From NCBI GenBank assembly GCA_947499155.1, contig CANMND010000006.1, forward strand, positions 62,001 to 126,000: DNA of 64,000 bases. Direction: 5' to 3'. Below the pieces are notes generated by a model that saw nothing but the letters and a program-made list of their open reading frames with translations, ran no database searches and had not been told where the DNA came from. The DNA comes from an uncultured Sphingomonadales bacterium. GTDB lineage: Bacteria; Pseudomonadota; Alphaproteobacteria; Sphingomonadales; Rhodothalassiaceae. Of the stretch, positions 8,201-15,771 are shown piece after piece. A program made the translations under genes and the position numbers. The first letter of the stretch is position 1; every line of letters begins with the position of its first letter.

Positions 8201-8782
8201 TTCCTCTTCCAGCTTTAGAACATTCTGTTCGATACTGTCTGCGCGATGTGTAATAGCGCCGGTACCTTTACGCGGCCTGTCCGGCTCAAAGGAATAGGCG
8301 TTTTTATAAAGATGCTCGTGGATTTTTTGAGCAACCTCATTGGCATCAAAATTATTGCCATTCCCTTTGCCGATAAAGACATCAAACCAGCGGCCTTCGA
8401 TTCTGGGGGGATTGTTATGGTAAGTTTTATCTTCTTTTGGATAAGGATGGATTTTGCTGTTCCACAGAACGTCTGCCTTGATCCCGTCGGGTAGATTTCC
8501 TTTCAGCAGATTATTGTCACAGATAAATGTCCAGCAGGCCTTGCCGACTTTGTCCCGTAATGCGCGTTGTTCTTTTGTCGGCTTCTTGTTGCCAATTGGC
8601 TTGCTTATGATCTTGTCGATTGTGGAAATCCACTGCGCGATCACCAGTGCATCGTGGCTTTTTGCAAAGTCTGGTACTTTCCTGCTTTCCGAGAAGTCAG
8701 GATTCAGGCACAGGATACGCCGGGGCCCTTGTTTGGTCTCATTTTTTATCCGGCTGCGGCCATAGGGTTTAATCACGCGCAT
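5213..8782 (-). CDS. cas13a: Cas13a (C2c2), type VI-A RNA-guided ribonuclease
   Basis: Single-effector CRISPR nuclease. Family members process their own pre-crRNA, bind complementary RNA, then cleave RNA in cis and trans with a composite HEPN active site. The 1189-aa product carries the two required R-x4-H motifs: RNGSFH (R456, H461) and RNIFAH (R1079, H1084). Their spacing, mid-protein and near the C-terminus, fits Cas13a rather than Cas13b. Segments such as QWISTIDKI (about 50-58), YYWGSDGQAEIK (about 351-362), GYESDSKKAK (about 702-711), LLHQMRKW (about 793-800) and MMAYDRKLKNAV (about 1106-1117) agree with the Rhodobacter capsulatus Cas13a lineage as I remember it. Unlike that protein it ends right after MVKTLFNGG, without a C-terminal extension. 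The ATG at 8782 has GGGAGA upstream, inside an inverted repeat. The gene looks more AT-rich than its neighbours, suggesting transfer. No cas1/cas2 is adjacent. Confidence 0.96.
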   Translation of the reverse strand: MRVIKPYGRSRIKNETKQGPRRILCLNPDFSESRKVPDFAKSHDALVIAQWISTIDKIISKPIGNKKPTKEQRALRDKVGKACWTFICDNNLLKGNLPDGIKADVLWNSKIHPYPKEDKTYHNNPPRIEGRWFDVFIGKGNGNNFDANEVAQKIHEHLYKNAYSFEPDRPRKGTGAITHRADSIEQNVLKLEEERGQWIVDKVKYYKNKGDIADIIYQGIEAEKTKGAGKHFGIAMDALRAQYAHVFGNVSIPDAKKQEGLFALHEAVKAYYKGLLKRHKKGQDILKILPKNNDELIELIEKKQENRELNHLIRLGKIIHYQAGRNQADAADTTAAVISHWPNEAEVENSYYWGSDGQAEIKRNEAFVRIWRHVLSLMQRTATDWADPENKQGKDILDSKIIEAVTGVNFRRDAFNKKFKLLFGSRADIILPLNTENDDSRKAILWAALKGLSSLRNGSFHFKGLGNFSYALQTLNPSVLGKRVVEENSKKPADKRLFVPPSSELDQGRDAMARLWNQDVSGRRQRLIDTLRAADVEHFLKECQAEKLIDSLAADTTPLLALPRFNRIIKRANDTSPKTLPKPVNRKIMEESPALRCQYICLKLLYERSFREHLDKYTNNPKADELKIYYITNFNKYINEAAGRATDAAININGGRKDNPERDLIIAKVEKYGGLTKDDKSLNDFFFRLSALTASDFGVQQGYESDSKKAKTQANTIEAFKCEILALAFADWLSAEFSFLKYITKKLQKRTTPLHNLNKLAENLSPPDTDAKTWQHSLYFLLHLAPVDAVSKLLHQMRKWQVLAKDAPGRDNYEDAKPIAEVLSLYLDMHDAKFEGGGTALSVDSDQAQSNVPEDFRKLFENPDDFDHIFPPAKDKSKYDGPGKPEDDRRIPIRGLREILRFGHMKPLQQIYEAYKVRTDDVRQLETFEKPESNGKSQITKAQEEREDLHKKLVRKNSKNPNKVKDYREALQQVTEHRHLSAHIYLVNHVRLHWLMMAVLGRLVDYAGLLERDLYFTMLAMIYQRGALASDAFEEDGIEYLKNGQILFAFNKKADNYTDLFGSIKDKDKFNLNAAKNLRNIFAHFNMLRGDKQPDLTQMVNDARIMMAYDRKLKNAVSKSIKDLLAREGLTIEWTMNESHILECATVVTAEANHLGGTKSGGEKITEALHGEQYVSMVKTLFNGGTDAP

Positions 8783-8784
8783 TA

Positions 8785-8814
8785 TTATTCTCCCATCAAT
8801 TAAGGCGAGAATAA
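8785..8814 (-). promoter_or_regulatory. Inverted repeat covering the cas13a ribosome binding site
   Basis: TTATTCTC (8785-8792) and GAGAATAA (8807-8814) are perfect 8-bp inverted repeats separated by 14 bases. In the minus-strand transcript the second arm (GAGAAUAA) overlaps the Shine-Dalgarno sequence GGGAGA just before the cas13a ATG, so the hairpin would occlude ribosome binding. It could equally be a DNA operator. Confidence 0.55.
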
Positions 8815-8857
8815 CACTCTGCGGTGATAAATCCAGATGTTGACTAATTTAAAACAC

Positions 8858-8887
8858 CACCCCCCGCATATTGATGTGCGAGGGGTG
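8858..8887 (-). terminator. Terminator of the fadJ-like gene
   Basis: Read on the minus strand, CACCCCTCGCA and TGCGGGGGGTG form a stem with one mismatch and an 8-nt loop, followed by GTGTTTTAAATT. It lies 11 bases past the stop of the beta-oxidation gene and isolates it from cas13a. Confidence 0.7.
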
Positions 8888-8897
8888 CAGGGTGGGT

Positions 8898-10988
8898 TCA
8901 GTCGTCGAAGCCCTTGCCTTCTTTTGCCAGCTTTTCAATCAGAGGGGCAGGGGTCCACCAGCGGGGGCCTTGTTGCGCCTGATAGTGCAGGATGCGCTCG
9001 CGCACATGCTTGAGACCCAACTGGTTTGCGTAAAACATCGGCCCACCACGCCAGCGCGGGAAGCCGTAGCCATAAAGATAGACCACATCGATGTCAGACG
9101 CCCTGACGGCAACCCCTTCTTCCAGTATCCGCGCGCCTTCGTTGATGAGGGGCAGGATGCAGCGCTCCACAATCTCTTCATCGGTGATTGTACGCTGCTT
9201 GATGCCGGCTTTTTCCGCCTCTTCCCTGGTTATCCGGGCTGTGAGAGGATCGGGAATGGGCGCGCGGTTGCCCTTTTCATAGCCGTAGATACCGGCCCCG
9301 GTTTTCTGTCCCTTGCGGCCTTGCTCTACCAGACGACTGATAACCCGATAGGCGTGGGGGTCAAAGCGGTCGGCAGGAAACTGGCTGCGCAGCATGTGGC
9401 CGATATCAAGGCCCGCCAGATCCAGCACCTGCAACGGTCCCATGGGATAGCCAAAGGCGCGGATGGCGGCGTCAATCTGTTCTGGTTTTGCGCCTTCCAG
9501 CATTAAAAGCCCGGCCTCGCGCACATAGCCTTCCAGCATGCGATTGCCGATAAAGCCGTAGCAGACCCGCGCCACAACCGCGACCTTTCGGATCGCCTTG
9601 CCAAAGGCAAGCGCCGTTGCCAGAACATCAAGGGCGGTTTCGCGTCCGCGCACGATCTCAAGCAGCTTCATGATATGGGCGGGCGAGAAGAAGTGCAGGC
9701 CCAGAACATCCGCCGGACGGCTGGTGGAGGCGGCGATTTCGTCCACATCCAGATAGCTGGTGTTGGTGGCAAGGATCGCACCTTTTTTCGCCACCCGGTC
9801 CAACTCGCGGAACACGGATTTTTTTACATCCATATTCTCAAACACCGCCTCGATAATCAGGTCGGCGTCCTTCAAAGCCGCCATATCGGTCTTGATGGTG
9901 ATGGCGTCTTTTTGCTTTTGATGAGCCGCATCATTAATGCGACCGCGAGCATGGGACGCGTCCAAAATGGATGTTACCGTGCCTTTGGCCTTATCTGCCG
10001 CCTCGTCCGACTGCTCGATCAGGGTGATGGTGAGGCCCGCCGCTGCGCACGCCAAAGCAATGCCACAGCCCATGGTGCCACCGCCAACGACGCCGATATG
10101 GGCAAAGGACCGGGGCTTGATATCGCGGCCTACATCGGGCAGGCGAGACGCCTTGCGCTCCGCAAAAAAGGCGTGTTGCATGGCTTTGGATTGCGGATCA
10201 GCGGCGCATTCGGCAAAGATTTCCCGCTCGCGCTTTATCCCTTCGGCGAAAGGCAGGGTTGCGGCAGCTTCCACCGCATCAATGGCACGCAAGGGAGCCT
10301 TGATGCCCCGTGCGGACTTTGCAACTTTTTCCCGCCATTCAGCAAAAAGAGCAGACTGGGCGTCATTGGCCGGGATCGTCATTTCGGAAATGCGGCGCGG
10401 CTGGGCTTTTTCATCCACAAGGCGCTCGCCATAGGCAAGGGCCGCTTCCACAAGGTCTGCATCCACAGGTGACACAGCATCCAGAACGCCTGCTTCAAGT
10501 GCCTTGGCGGCGGGGATCGGTTTGCCGGATGTGATCATCTGAAGGGCAGTCTCAAGTCCTGCAAGGCGAGGCAGGCGTTGGGTCCCTTCGGCACCGGGGA
10601 TAATGCCAAGATTGACCTCAGGCAGGCCAAGGACTGCATCAGCGCGTGCAATACGATAGTGACAGGCCAGTGCCAGTTCCAGACCACCACCAAGGGCGCT
10701 GCCGTGGATGGCTGCAATCATCGGCTTGTCGCTGGCCTCAAGCGCTGCAATTACATCAGCGAAATGGGGAGCCTTGGGCGGCTTGCCGAATTCAGTGATA
10801 TCAGCGCCCGCCATGAAGGTGCGGCCAGTGGCGGCGAGCACTAAAACATGAGCGCCATCATCACTGGACGCGCGTTCCAGACATTCAACGATGCCCGCAC
10901 GTACGGCGTGGGAAATAGCATTGACAGGGGGATTATTGACCAGGATCAAACCGACCCGGCCACGACGTTCAAAGCTTACTATGGACAT
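8898..10988 (-). CDS. 3-hydroxyacyl-CoA dehydrogenase / enoyl-CoA hydratase (FadJ/FadB-like)
   Basis: Bifunctional fatty-acid beta-oxidation enzyme of 696 aa, the size of FadJ/peroxisomal-type multifunctional proteins. Residues 1-190 form a crotonase domain with the oxyanion-hole stretch SALGGGLELAL and the two acidic catalytic positions (GGGLELA and LPEVNLG). A Rossmann domain begins near residue 298 (GVVGGGTMGCGIALACAAAG), followed by the dehydrogenase signature with catalytic His in LGLHFFSPAH. Two 3HCDH C-terminal domains follow; the last carries YLYGYGFPRWRGGPM. The start at 10988 is an ATG only 2 bases downstream of the UspA gene's stop, so the two are co-transcribed. The thiolase partner is not in the window. 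The exact paralogue (fadB or fadJ) cannot be decided from sequence reading alone. Confidence 0.93.
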   Translation of the reverse strand: MSIVSFERRGRVGLILVNNPPVNAISHAVRAGIVECLERASSDDGAHVLVLAATGRTFMAGADITEFGKPPKAPHFADVIAALEASDKPMIAAIHGSALGGGLELALACHYRIARADAVLGLPEVNLGIIPGAEGTQRLPRLAGLETALQMITSGKPIPAAKALEAGVLDAVSPVDADLVEAALAYGERLVDEKAQPRRISEMTIPANDAQSALFAEWREKVAKSARGIKAPLRAIDAVEAAATLPFAEGIKREREIFAECAADPQSKAMQHAFFAERKASRLPDVGRDIKPRSFAHIGVVGGGTMGCGIALACAAAGLTITLIEQSDEAADKAKGTVTSILDASHARGRINDAAHQKQKDAITIKTDMAALKDADLIIEAVFENMDVKKSVFRELDRVAKKGAILATNTSYLDVDEIAASTSRPADVLGLHFFSPAHIMKLLEIVRGRETALDVLATALAFGKAIRKVAVVARVCYGFIGNRMLEGYVREAGLLMLEGAKPEQIDAAIRAFGYPMGPLQVLDLAGLDIGHMLRSQFPADRFDPHAYRVISRLVEQGRKGQKTGAGIYGYEKGNRAPIPDPLTARITREEAEKAGIKQRTITDEEIVERCILPLINEGARILEEGVAVRASDIDVVYLYGYGFPRWRGGPMFYANQLGLKHVRERILHYQAQQGPRWWTPAPLIEKLAKEGKGFDD

Positions 10989-10990
10989 TT

Positions 10991-11434
10991 TTACGGTACC
11001 AACACAACAGGTCTATCAGAGATATAAGCGACGGAATTGGCAACAGAGCCAAGGAGCAGGTCTGTAAAACTTGAATGACCACGCCTGCCGACGATGATCA
11101 TTTCGGCCCCGCGTTCTTTCGCCAGCTTTTTCAGCTCACGAGCGGGGTTACCCCATGTGTGATACGTTTCCACCTCAGATGCACCCTTTTTTTTGGCTAA
11201 ATCCGACAGTGGGGCAAGAACATTTTCGATTGCCAGACGCTCCTCCTCTTTTTTATGAAGGGGGCGGTTCATCATTTCTTCCAAAGACAAAGGCGTAAAA
11301 CCCGACCAGTGGATAACATTGGCCAACAGCAACTTGTGCCCGCCATAGGCTGCTTGCTTTACGGCAAATTCCACGGCGCGTCGGCTGCAGTCGCTACCGT
11401 CGACCCCGACGACATAAAGATTTGTCCCGGTCAT
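10991..11434 (-). CDS. Universal stress protein, UspA family
   Basis: Single-domain Usp of 147 aa, a cytoplasmic nucleotide-binding protein usually linked to stress or energy limitation. The N-terminus shows the beta1 strand with the conserved Asp (YVVGVDGSDCSRRAVEF). The C-terminus carries the ATP-binding signature G-2x-G-9x-G-S (GRRGHSSFTDLLLGSVANSV), so it probably binds ATP. It lies immediately upstream of the beta-oxidation gene with a 2-base gap, which suggests common transcription. Its target is unknown. Confidence 0.9.
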   Translation of the reverse strand: MTGTNLYVVGVDGSDCSRRAVEFAVKQAAYGGHKLLLANVIHWSGFTPLSLEEMMNRPLHKKEEERLAIENVLAPLSDLAKKKGASEVETYHTWGNPARELKKLAKERGAEMIIVGRRGHSSFTDLLLGSVANSVAYISDRPVVLVP

Positions 11435-11508
11435 GTACGTCCCCTTCTACTGCGCTGTTACCAATTCCATAATATGTGAATACAGTGAAGCGCAGCAATG
11501 GGGTAGGA

Positions 11509-13017
11509 TCAAGTCCTCATGGTATTATTTCTTTTTTTGGCCCGCACTCGCCTTATCTGAACGAACCAGCCAAAAATTGTTGTGCCAAGTATCATGGAGA
11601 CAAAAAACATAATGAGAAGATCACGCTTTTTCTGCCCGATCCAATCCATGAACTGCCATTTGTGAAGATTGCTGAAGGTCATGCCTTCAAACAGATCCCC
11701 ATTGGTGACGTGAGCGGACACTACGCCGTCTACTGTATCGATAAAATAACGGGGTTCGCCTGGCCCATCTGTTGCGATCCGCCACACCGGAAGGCGTTTG
11801 AACAAAAAACCGTATTCGCTGGTGAAGCCGGTGACTGGTGTAATGGAGCGGATAGAGTCCAGTGAGACACCGGCGGCGTTGACCGCTATGGCGCTTGCCA
11901 CGGCTTTTGGTCCGCCTTCATACATATGGCCTGTTCCAGCCTTGATCCACATAACCTGGGGACCATTGTTTGCGTTAGTAGCGCCGGCGCCATGATGGGC
12001 GTGGGGGCCATGGTCGGCGGCCATTGTTTGAGATGAGTCGGCTGAAAATGCAAGGCGCATCAAAGGCTCTTCATCAGGGCCGCGTATGGCGGTGATCATG
12101 TCAAGTACTTGTCCGTCTCCCAGATGCATCGAAAGAGAATTGCCGGTCACGGCAAGTTCGTCAGCCGTTAGCGGTTTGGGAACGTATGCGGCTGCCTCGC
12201 TGTTGGTGAGTGAGGCATTATAAAGCAGGTGAAACAGGCCTGACGATGTGAATGTCAGTGCAGGTATCACAGCCACATAGGCTAGAAGGCGATGCCATTT
12301 ACGCCCGCCCTTGCGCTTTGGCGTGCGCTTGAGAAACACCAGCAGGCCAAGACCCAGGATAGCGGCCGCAAGAATACTGCCAACCATGGTCAGGATGATG
12401 GCGACCCGGATCCATTCCACTTCCAGGGGCAGATAGGCGAGGGTGTGGACATTGGTAAAGATACCGGTCATGACATTGCGGATCTTGTTATCGATTGTGG
12501 CGAGCCTGCCACTGCCACTGTCCACATAAGCAGTCAGATTGTCGGCCCTGTCGAAGGTAACGCTCCATACAGGAAGAAGACTGTTGTTATTGGGGTAATC
12601 TGGCGTGTGGTCTGTGAGGTAACGGGCTTCACGTATTGCTTCATCGGGAAGTCCGGTATAGTGGCGGGCAAGGGCGATGGCGCGCGCGCGGTCGCCGTCT
12701 TTTATTTCCGTACCGGTCTTGAGATCGAAAAGGCGCCTTGGATCATTGGCACCTTCGCGTAACAAAAGGGCGGTGCGCGTACCGTCCGAGACGATACGCG
12801 CTTCACTGACAGTCTCGATACCTGCATGCCTCATGATATCACCAGCAGCAAGACCATCGGTTACGTCGATGGACCAGGCTGGTGGTGCAAAGGCAGCCGG
12901 ACTTGGAGACAGCCAGACCATCACCGGGTGTGACAGCCCCGAAAGACCCCAGAGGAGGGCTGCGATACCGGCAATCCAGGCCACCCGGTGATGCCATTTG
13001 AAAAGCCGTGCACTCAT
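11509..13017 (-). CDS. PepSY-domain inner-membrane protein (PiuB-like)
   Basis: Membrane protein of 502 aa with PepSY-associated architecture: an N-terminal membrane helix (WIAGIAALLWGLSGLSHPVMVW), a periplasmic region, two close helices near residues 205-265 (ILTMVGSILAAAILGLGLLV and VAVIPALTFTSSGLFHLLY), a second periplasmic part, and a C-terminal helix (DLLIMFFVSMILGTTIFGWF). A His-rich stretch (AADHGPHAHHGAGA, near residue 340) could bind metal. PepSY proteins of this kind commonly accompany TonB-dependent metal receptors and are thought to act in reductive release or passage of iron or copper. Only 2 bases separate it from the receptor gene, so they form one operon. Substrate unknown. 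Confidence 0.85.
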   Translation of the reverse strand: MSARLFKWHHRVAWIAGIAALLWGLSGLSHPVMVWLSPSPAAFAPPAWSIDVTDGLAAGDIMRHAGIETVSEARIVSDGTRTALLLREGANDPRRLFDLKTGTEIKDGDRARAIALARHYTGLPDEAIREARYLTDHTPDYPNNNSLLPVWSVTFDRADNLTAYVDSGSGRLATIDNKIRNVMTGIFTNVHTLAYLPLEVEWIRVAIILTMVGSILAAAILGLGLLVFLKRTPKRKGGRKWHRLLAYVAVIPALTFTSSGLFHLLYNASLTNSEAAAYVPKPLTADELAVTGNSLSMHLGDGQVLDMITAIRGPDEEPLMRLAFSADSSQTMAADHGPHAHHGAGATNANNGPQVMWIKAGTGHMYEGGPKAVASAIAVNAAGVSLDSIRSITPVTGFTSEYGFLFKRLPVWRIATDGPGEPRYFIDTVDGVVSAHVTNGDLFEGMTFSNLHKWQFMDWIGQKKRDLLIMFFVSMILGTTIFGWFVQIRRVRAKKRNNTMRT

Positions 13018-13019
13018 GA

Positions 13020-15113
13020 TCAGAACTCCGCTTTGATGCCTGCAAAGACGCCGAAACCATCACCTGGATAAAAGATGTTGAGATTGGTTCCCGGATCTTG
13101 AGCTGAAATGATGGCGGCAAAATTGGATGCATATTTTTTGTCAGCCAGATTTTGCATATCTACATAAGCGGTGATACCTGGCATGAGGGTCACGCCCGCG
13201 CTGACGCCCAATATGGCATAGTCAGATGACCGCATGGTGTTGGCATAATCGACAAAAGGCCCCTTGGGAACCCACTCAAGGGAGAGAGCTACATGGAATC
13301 TGTCATTTTGTTCGTAACGCAGTTCGGTATTCATGACATGGCGTGGGACCACAGGCAGGATATTGTTTCCAAACTGTGCGTCACCATCAAACTTGAAGTC
13401 GTTGAAGCTGTACGCTCCGTTTAGCGTCAGTCTGTCTCCGCCCGATGCTGTCCTGTCCTTCAGCATTGTCAGGTGAAATCCAGCCTCCAGGCCCTGGTGG
13501 ATTGTATCGTCGGCATTGAATGTGGACGCAGGGATATTGGTGTCGGTGGAGAATTGCAGCATCTCGCCATCGATCCAGGCGCGGAATATGGTGATGTCCC
13601 ATGCAAGTACACCTCTGGCTCCACGCGTTCCAAGTTCCGCGGTCCAGGCGTCCTGACTGGCGATATCGACAAAGCCGGGAATGGGAGCCTGGCTAAGATC
13701 GCCGAATGTGGGGGCTTCCTTGGCACGAGTGATATTCGCCCATGCCTGAATCTCCGGTGTTGGGTCCCACAAAATACCGAATTTGGGATTGATGGCCTCG
13801 AATGTTTCAGACCCTTCCCGGCTGGCATCTGAAGGGTCGATGATTTCACGTCGGGCAGAAAAGGCCTGTACAGCAAGATCAAGGGCAAATGTATCGGTCA
13901 GGTAAATCTGGTCCGAGACGTAAGCCTGAAGGGTATTGGCACGCTGGACACTGTCACGGATTTGAAAGCCGCGTTTGCCGCCTTGATTGACGAACCAGTC
14001 ATCATTGGTGCGGCTGGCACGACCGTTGATACCGGCTGCGATCTGGTGGGTCATGCCTGCAATTTGCGCTGTTGTTGTATAGCGCGCAAAGCCACCATAG
14101 TCCGTTGTTTCATCATCGATAAAAACGAAGATGGGGTGATCAAGGTCACGGATGGTGAAATAGGCTCCAAGATCAAGCTGGCTTTCGGTTCCCACTCGGA
14201 TGCTGGTCTTGTTGGAAAAGCGCAGGGACCGAATGTCGCGGGCATTGTCATTGATGACCTGTTCGTCCACAGCTTGCGAGGGCCGGTCGGCGATCTGGGC
14301 AAGTGACAATGTGCCAGGAATTTCCTGGTCGATATGATTGGCTGTCAGATAAAAGCGTGTCTCAACCCGGTCTGAAACCTGCAGGCCCATATTGCCGGTA
14401 AAGCGATATGTTTCCTGATCGCTGTGGTCCCGGAACTGGCTGGAGTGAATGGTGCTGAGCCCGGTGAAAAAGTCCCAGCCTTCGCCGGCCCGAGCCATTG
14501 TCGCTGTTCCGCGTATCGTACCAAAGCTGCCGCCCTCAACAATCAGGCTGTTCCTGGCTGTGGCTGTTCGTCCAGTGGGTGTGACGACATTAATCGCGCC
14601 ACCAAGGGACGCAGCACCATATTCAAGGCCGTTCCCGCCCTTGAAAACAGTGAGATAGCGTGAAAGGCGGGAGTCTATTTCCTGAAAGTCACCAGTGCCG
14701 TCCGCCAATGTGATCGGAACGCCATCCATGAGCAGTTCAATACCGCGAACATGGAAGCTGCGGGAAATGCCTGACCCGCGAATGGACAGTCGGATTTCTT
14801 CTGCGTAGCGCTTTTGTGCAAATACTCCAGGAGTAAAGCTCAACATGTCTCCAAGATTTTCTGCATAAATCTTGGAGAAGCTTTCGGCATCTACCAGAGC
14901 GACACTGCCGGGAATGCGGGTCATTTTCTGGCGAATATCTTCGATCCCTGGAGCGGTTGCCGAACCGGTACGATCCCCGGTAACAACGATTTCCTCCAAC
15001 AAAGACCGATTGTCCACATCTTCTGCGTGAGCGGAAGATAGGGAAATTATGCCAAGGCCAACAGGCGCAAGAACGCATGCCATGGCCAAATGGCTGACAG
15101 TAAAAGAAGACAT
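13020..15113 (-). CDS. TonB-dependent outer-membrane receptor
   Basis: Outer-membrane beta-barrel transporter (697 aa from the chosen start). The frame is open from 15146, but the ATG at 15113 gives a clean signal peptide (MSSFTVSHLAMACVLAPVGL... cleaved after SSAHA). A plug domain follows with typical sequences (LGDMLSFTPGVFAQ, RLSIRGSGISRSFHVRG, YGAASLGGAINVVTPTG), then the barrel, ending in the terminal Phe (GIKAEF) needed for assembly. It is sandwiched between a DUF2946-like protein and the PepSY protein. That combination suggests uptake of iron chelates or copper; the ligand cannot be read from the sequence. Confidence 0.93.
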   Translation of the reverse strand: MSSFTVSHLAMACVLAPVGLGIISLSSAHAEDVDNRSLLEEIVVTGDRTGSATAPGIEDIRQKMTRIPGSVALVDAESFSKIYAENLGDMLSFTPGVFAQKRYAEEIRLSIRGSGISRSFHVRGIELLMDGVPITLADGTGDFQEIDSRLSRYLTVFKGGNGLEYGAASLGGAINVVTPTGRTATARNSLIVEGGSFGTIRGTATMARAGEGWDFFTGLSTIHSSQFRDHSDQETYRFTGNMGLQVSDRVETRFYLTANHIDQEIPGTLSLAQIADRPSQAVDEQVINDNARDIRSLRFSNKTSIRVGTESQLDLGAYFTIRDLDHPIFVFIDDETTDYGGFARYTTTAQIAGMTHQIAAGINGRASRTNDDWFVNQGGKRGFQIRDSVQRANTLQAYVSDQIYLTDTFALDLAVQAFSARREIIDPSDASREGSETFEAINPKFGILWDPTPEIQAWANITRAKEAPTFGDLSQAPIPGFVDIASQDAWTAELGTRGARGVLAWDITIFRAWIDGEMLQFSTDTNIPASTFNADDTIHQGLEAGFHLTMLKDRTASGGDRLTLNGAYSFNDFKFDGDAQFGNNILPVVPRHVMNTELRYEQNDRFHVALSLEWVPKGPFVDYANTMRSSDYAILGVSAGVTLMPGITAYVDMQNLADKKYASNFAAIISAQDPGTNLNIFYPGDGFGVFAGIKAEF

Positions 15114-15212
15114 AAGTACAGATTCCTGATTTTCCAGAGCGCACACCCACCCTGTTCATGGGCGCGACATTACAAACTCGTCCGCACCTTGCTGTGCGGA
15201 AAAAAGGAAGAG

Positions 15213-15656
15213 TCAGGAATAAAGGGGAGGAGCACGTACGCTGGGTATACCAAGCGCAGCACAATTGGGGCGCTTTTCATCGACGGGGGCCACCCGATTG
15301 CGGATCGACGGCCACAGAGAAAGGAGAAAACCGAGAAAGACAAAGGCGACAGCAATGGCTGCCATAGCTGCAAAGATACAGGGCGTGTTATTATGCAGGC
15401 TCTGATCGCCATGGCCCTGAAGGTCGGAGTTGTGATTGGCATGCTCGGCGAAAACTGCTTCCAGAAACGTCCCTTCTACGAGCCCTTCAAGTCCTGTGGG
15501 GCAGATAATGAGAAGAGAGGTGCCACGCTCGAGCGATGACGTATCCAGCATGTAGCCTACTGGAATGAGTGCACGTAACATGAGGCCAGCGAAAAGGAGC
15601 CATTGTCCCATCCTGCTCAATTGCCTTGCTGTTATTATGCGCTTCATGTGTCTCAT
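15213..15656 (-). CDS. DUF2946-like small membrane protein with His-rich loop
   Basis: Protein of 147 aa with an N-terminal membrane helix (MGQWLLFAGLMLRALIPVGYML), a loop containing ICPTGLEG, a His-rich stretch (HANHNSDLQGHGDQSLHNN followed by a Cys), and a second helix (IFAAMAAIAVAFVFLGFLLSL). The helix ending in RALIPVGYML and the Cys/His loop fit DUF2946 proteins, which are often found next to copper- or TonB-related genes. A second ATG at 15647 is a possible alternative start. It precedes the TonB receptor by 99 bases on the same strand, so it is probably the first gene of the operon. The metal-binding role is inference from the His/Cys content. Confidence 0.7.
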   Translation of the reverse strand: MRHMKRIITARQLSRMGQWLLFAGLMLRALIPVGYMLDTSSLERGTSLLIICPTGLEGLVEGTFLEAVFAEHANHNSDLQGHGDQSLHNNTPCIFAAMAAIAVAFVFLGFLLSLWPSIRNRVAPVDEKRPNCAALGIPSVRAPPLYS

Positions 15657-15662
15657 TCAAAA

Positions 15663-15691
15663 ATGATGTGTGCAAGCTTGTAAATGGTCAA
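15663..15691 (-). promoter_or_regulatory. Possible promoter of the TonB/PepSY operon
   Basis: On the minus strand TTGACC (15691-15686) and CATCAT (15668-15663) are 17 bases apart. The -35 is good and the -10 is weak. The predicted start would fall close to the ATG codons, giving a very short leader. Confidence 0.3.
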
Positions 15692-15771
15692 GTGTCATGA
15701 GGTCACAGACCCGTGATCATGTGCCGCAGCCCATATTAACGCGTATTGGGTAGTAAGAAAAATATCAGATT

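Noticed and set aside
8836-8870. TTGACT on the plus strand between cas13a and the fadJ-like gene as a promoter
   Set aside because: No -10 at the right distance and no gene reading rightwards from here; the sequence coincides with the T tract of the terminator on the other strand.
3218-8897. cas1, cas2 or WYL/accessory genes near cas13a
   Set aside because: No open frame between acs and the fadJ-like gene other than cas13a has any resemblance to these families.
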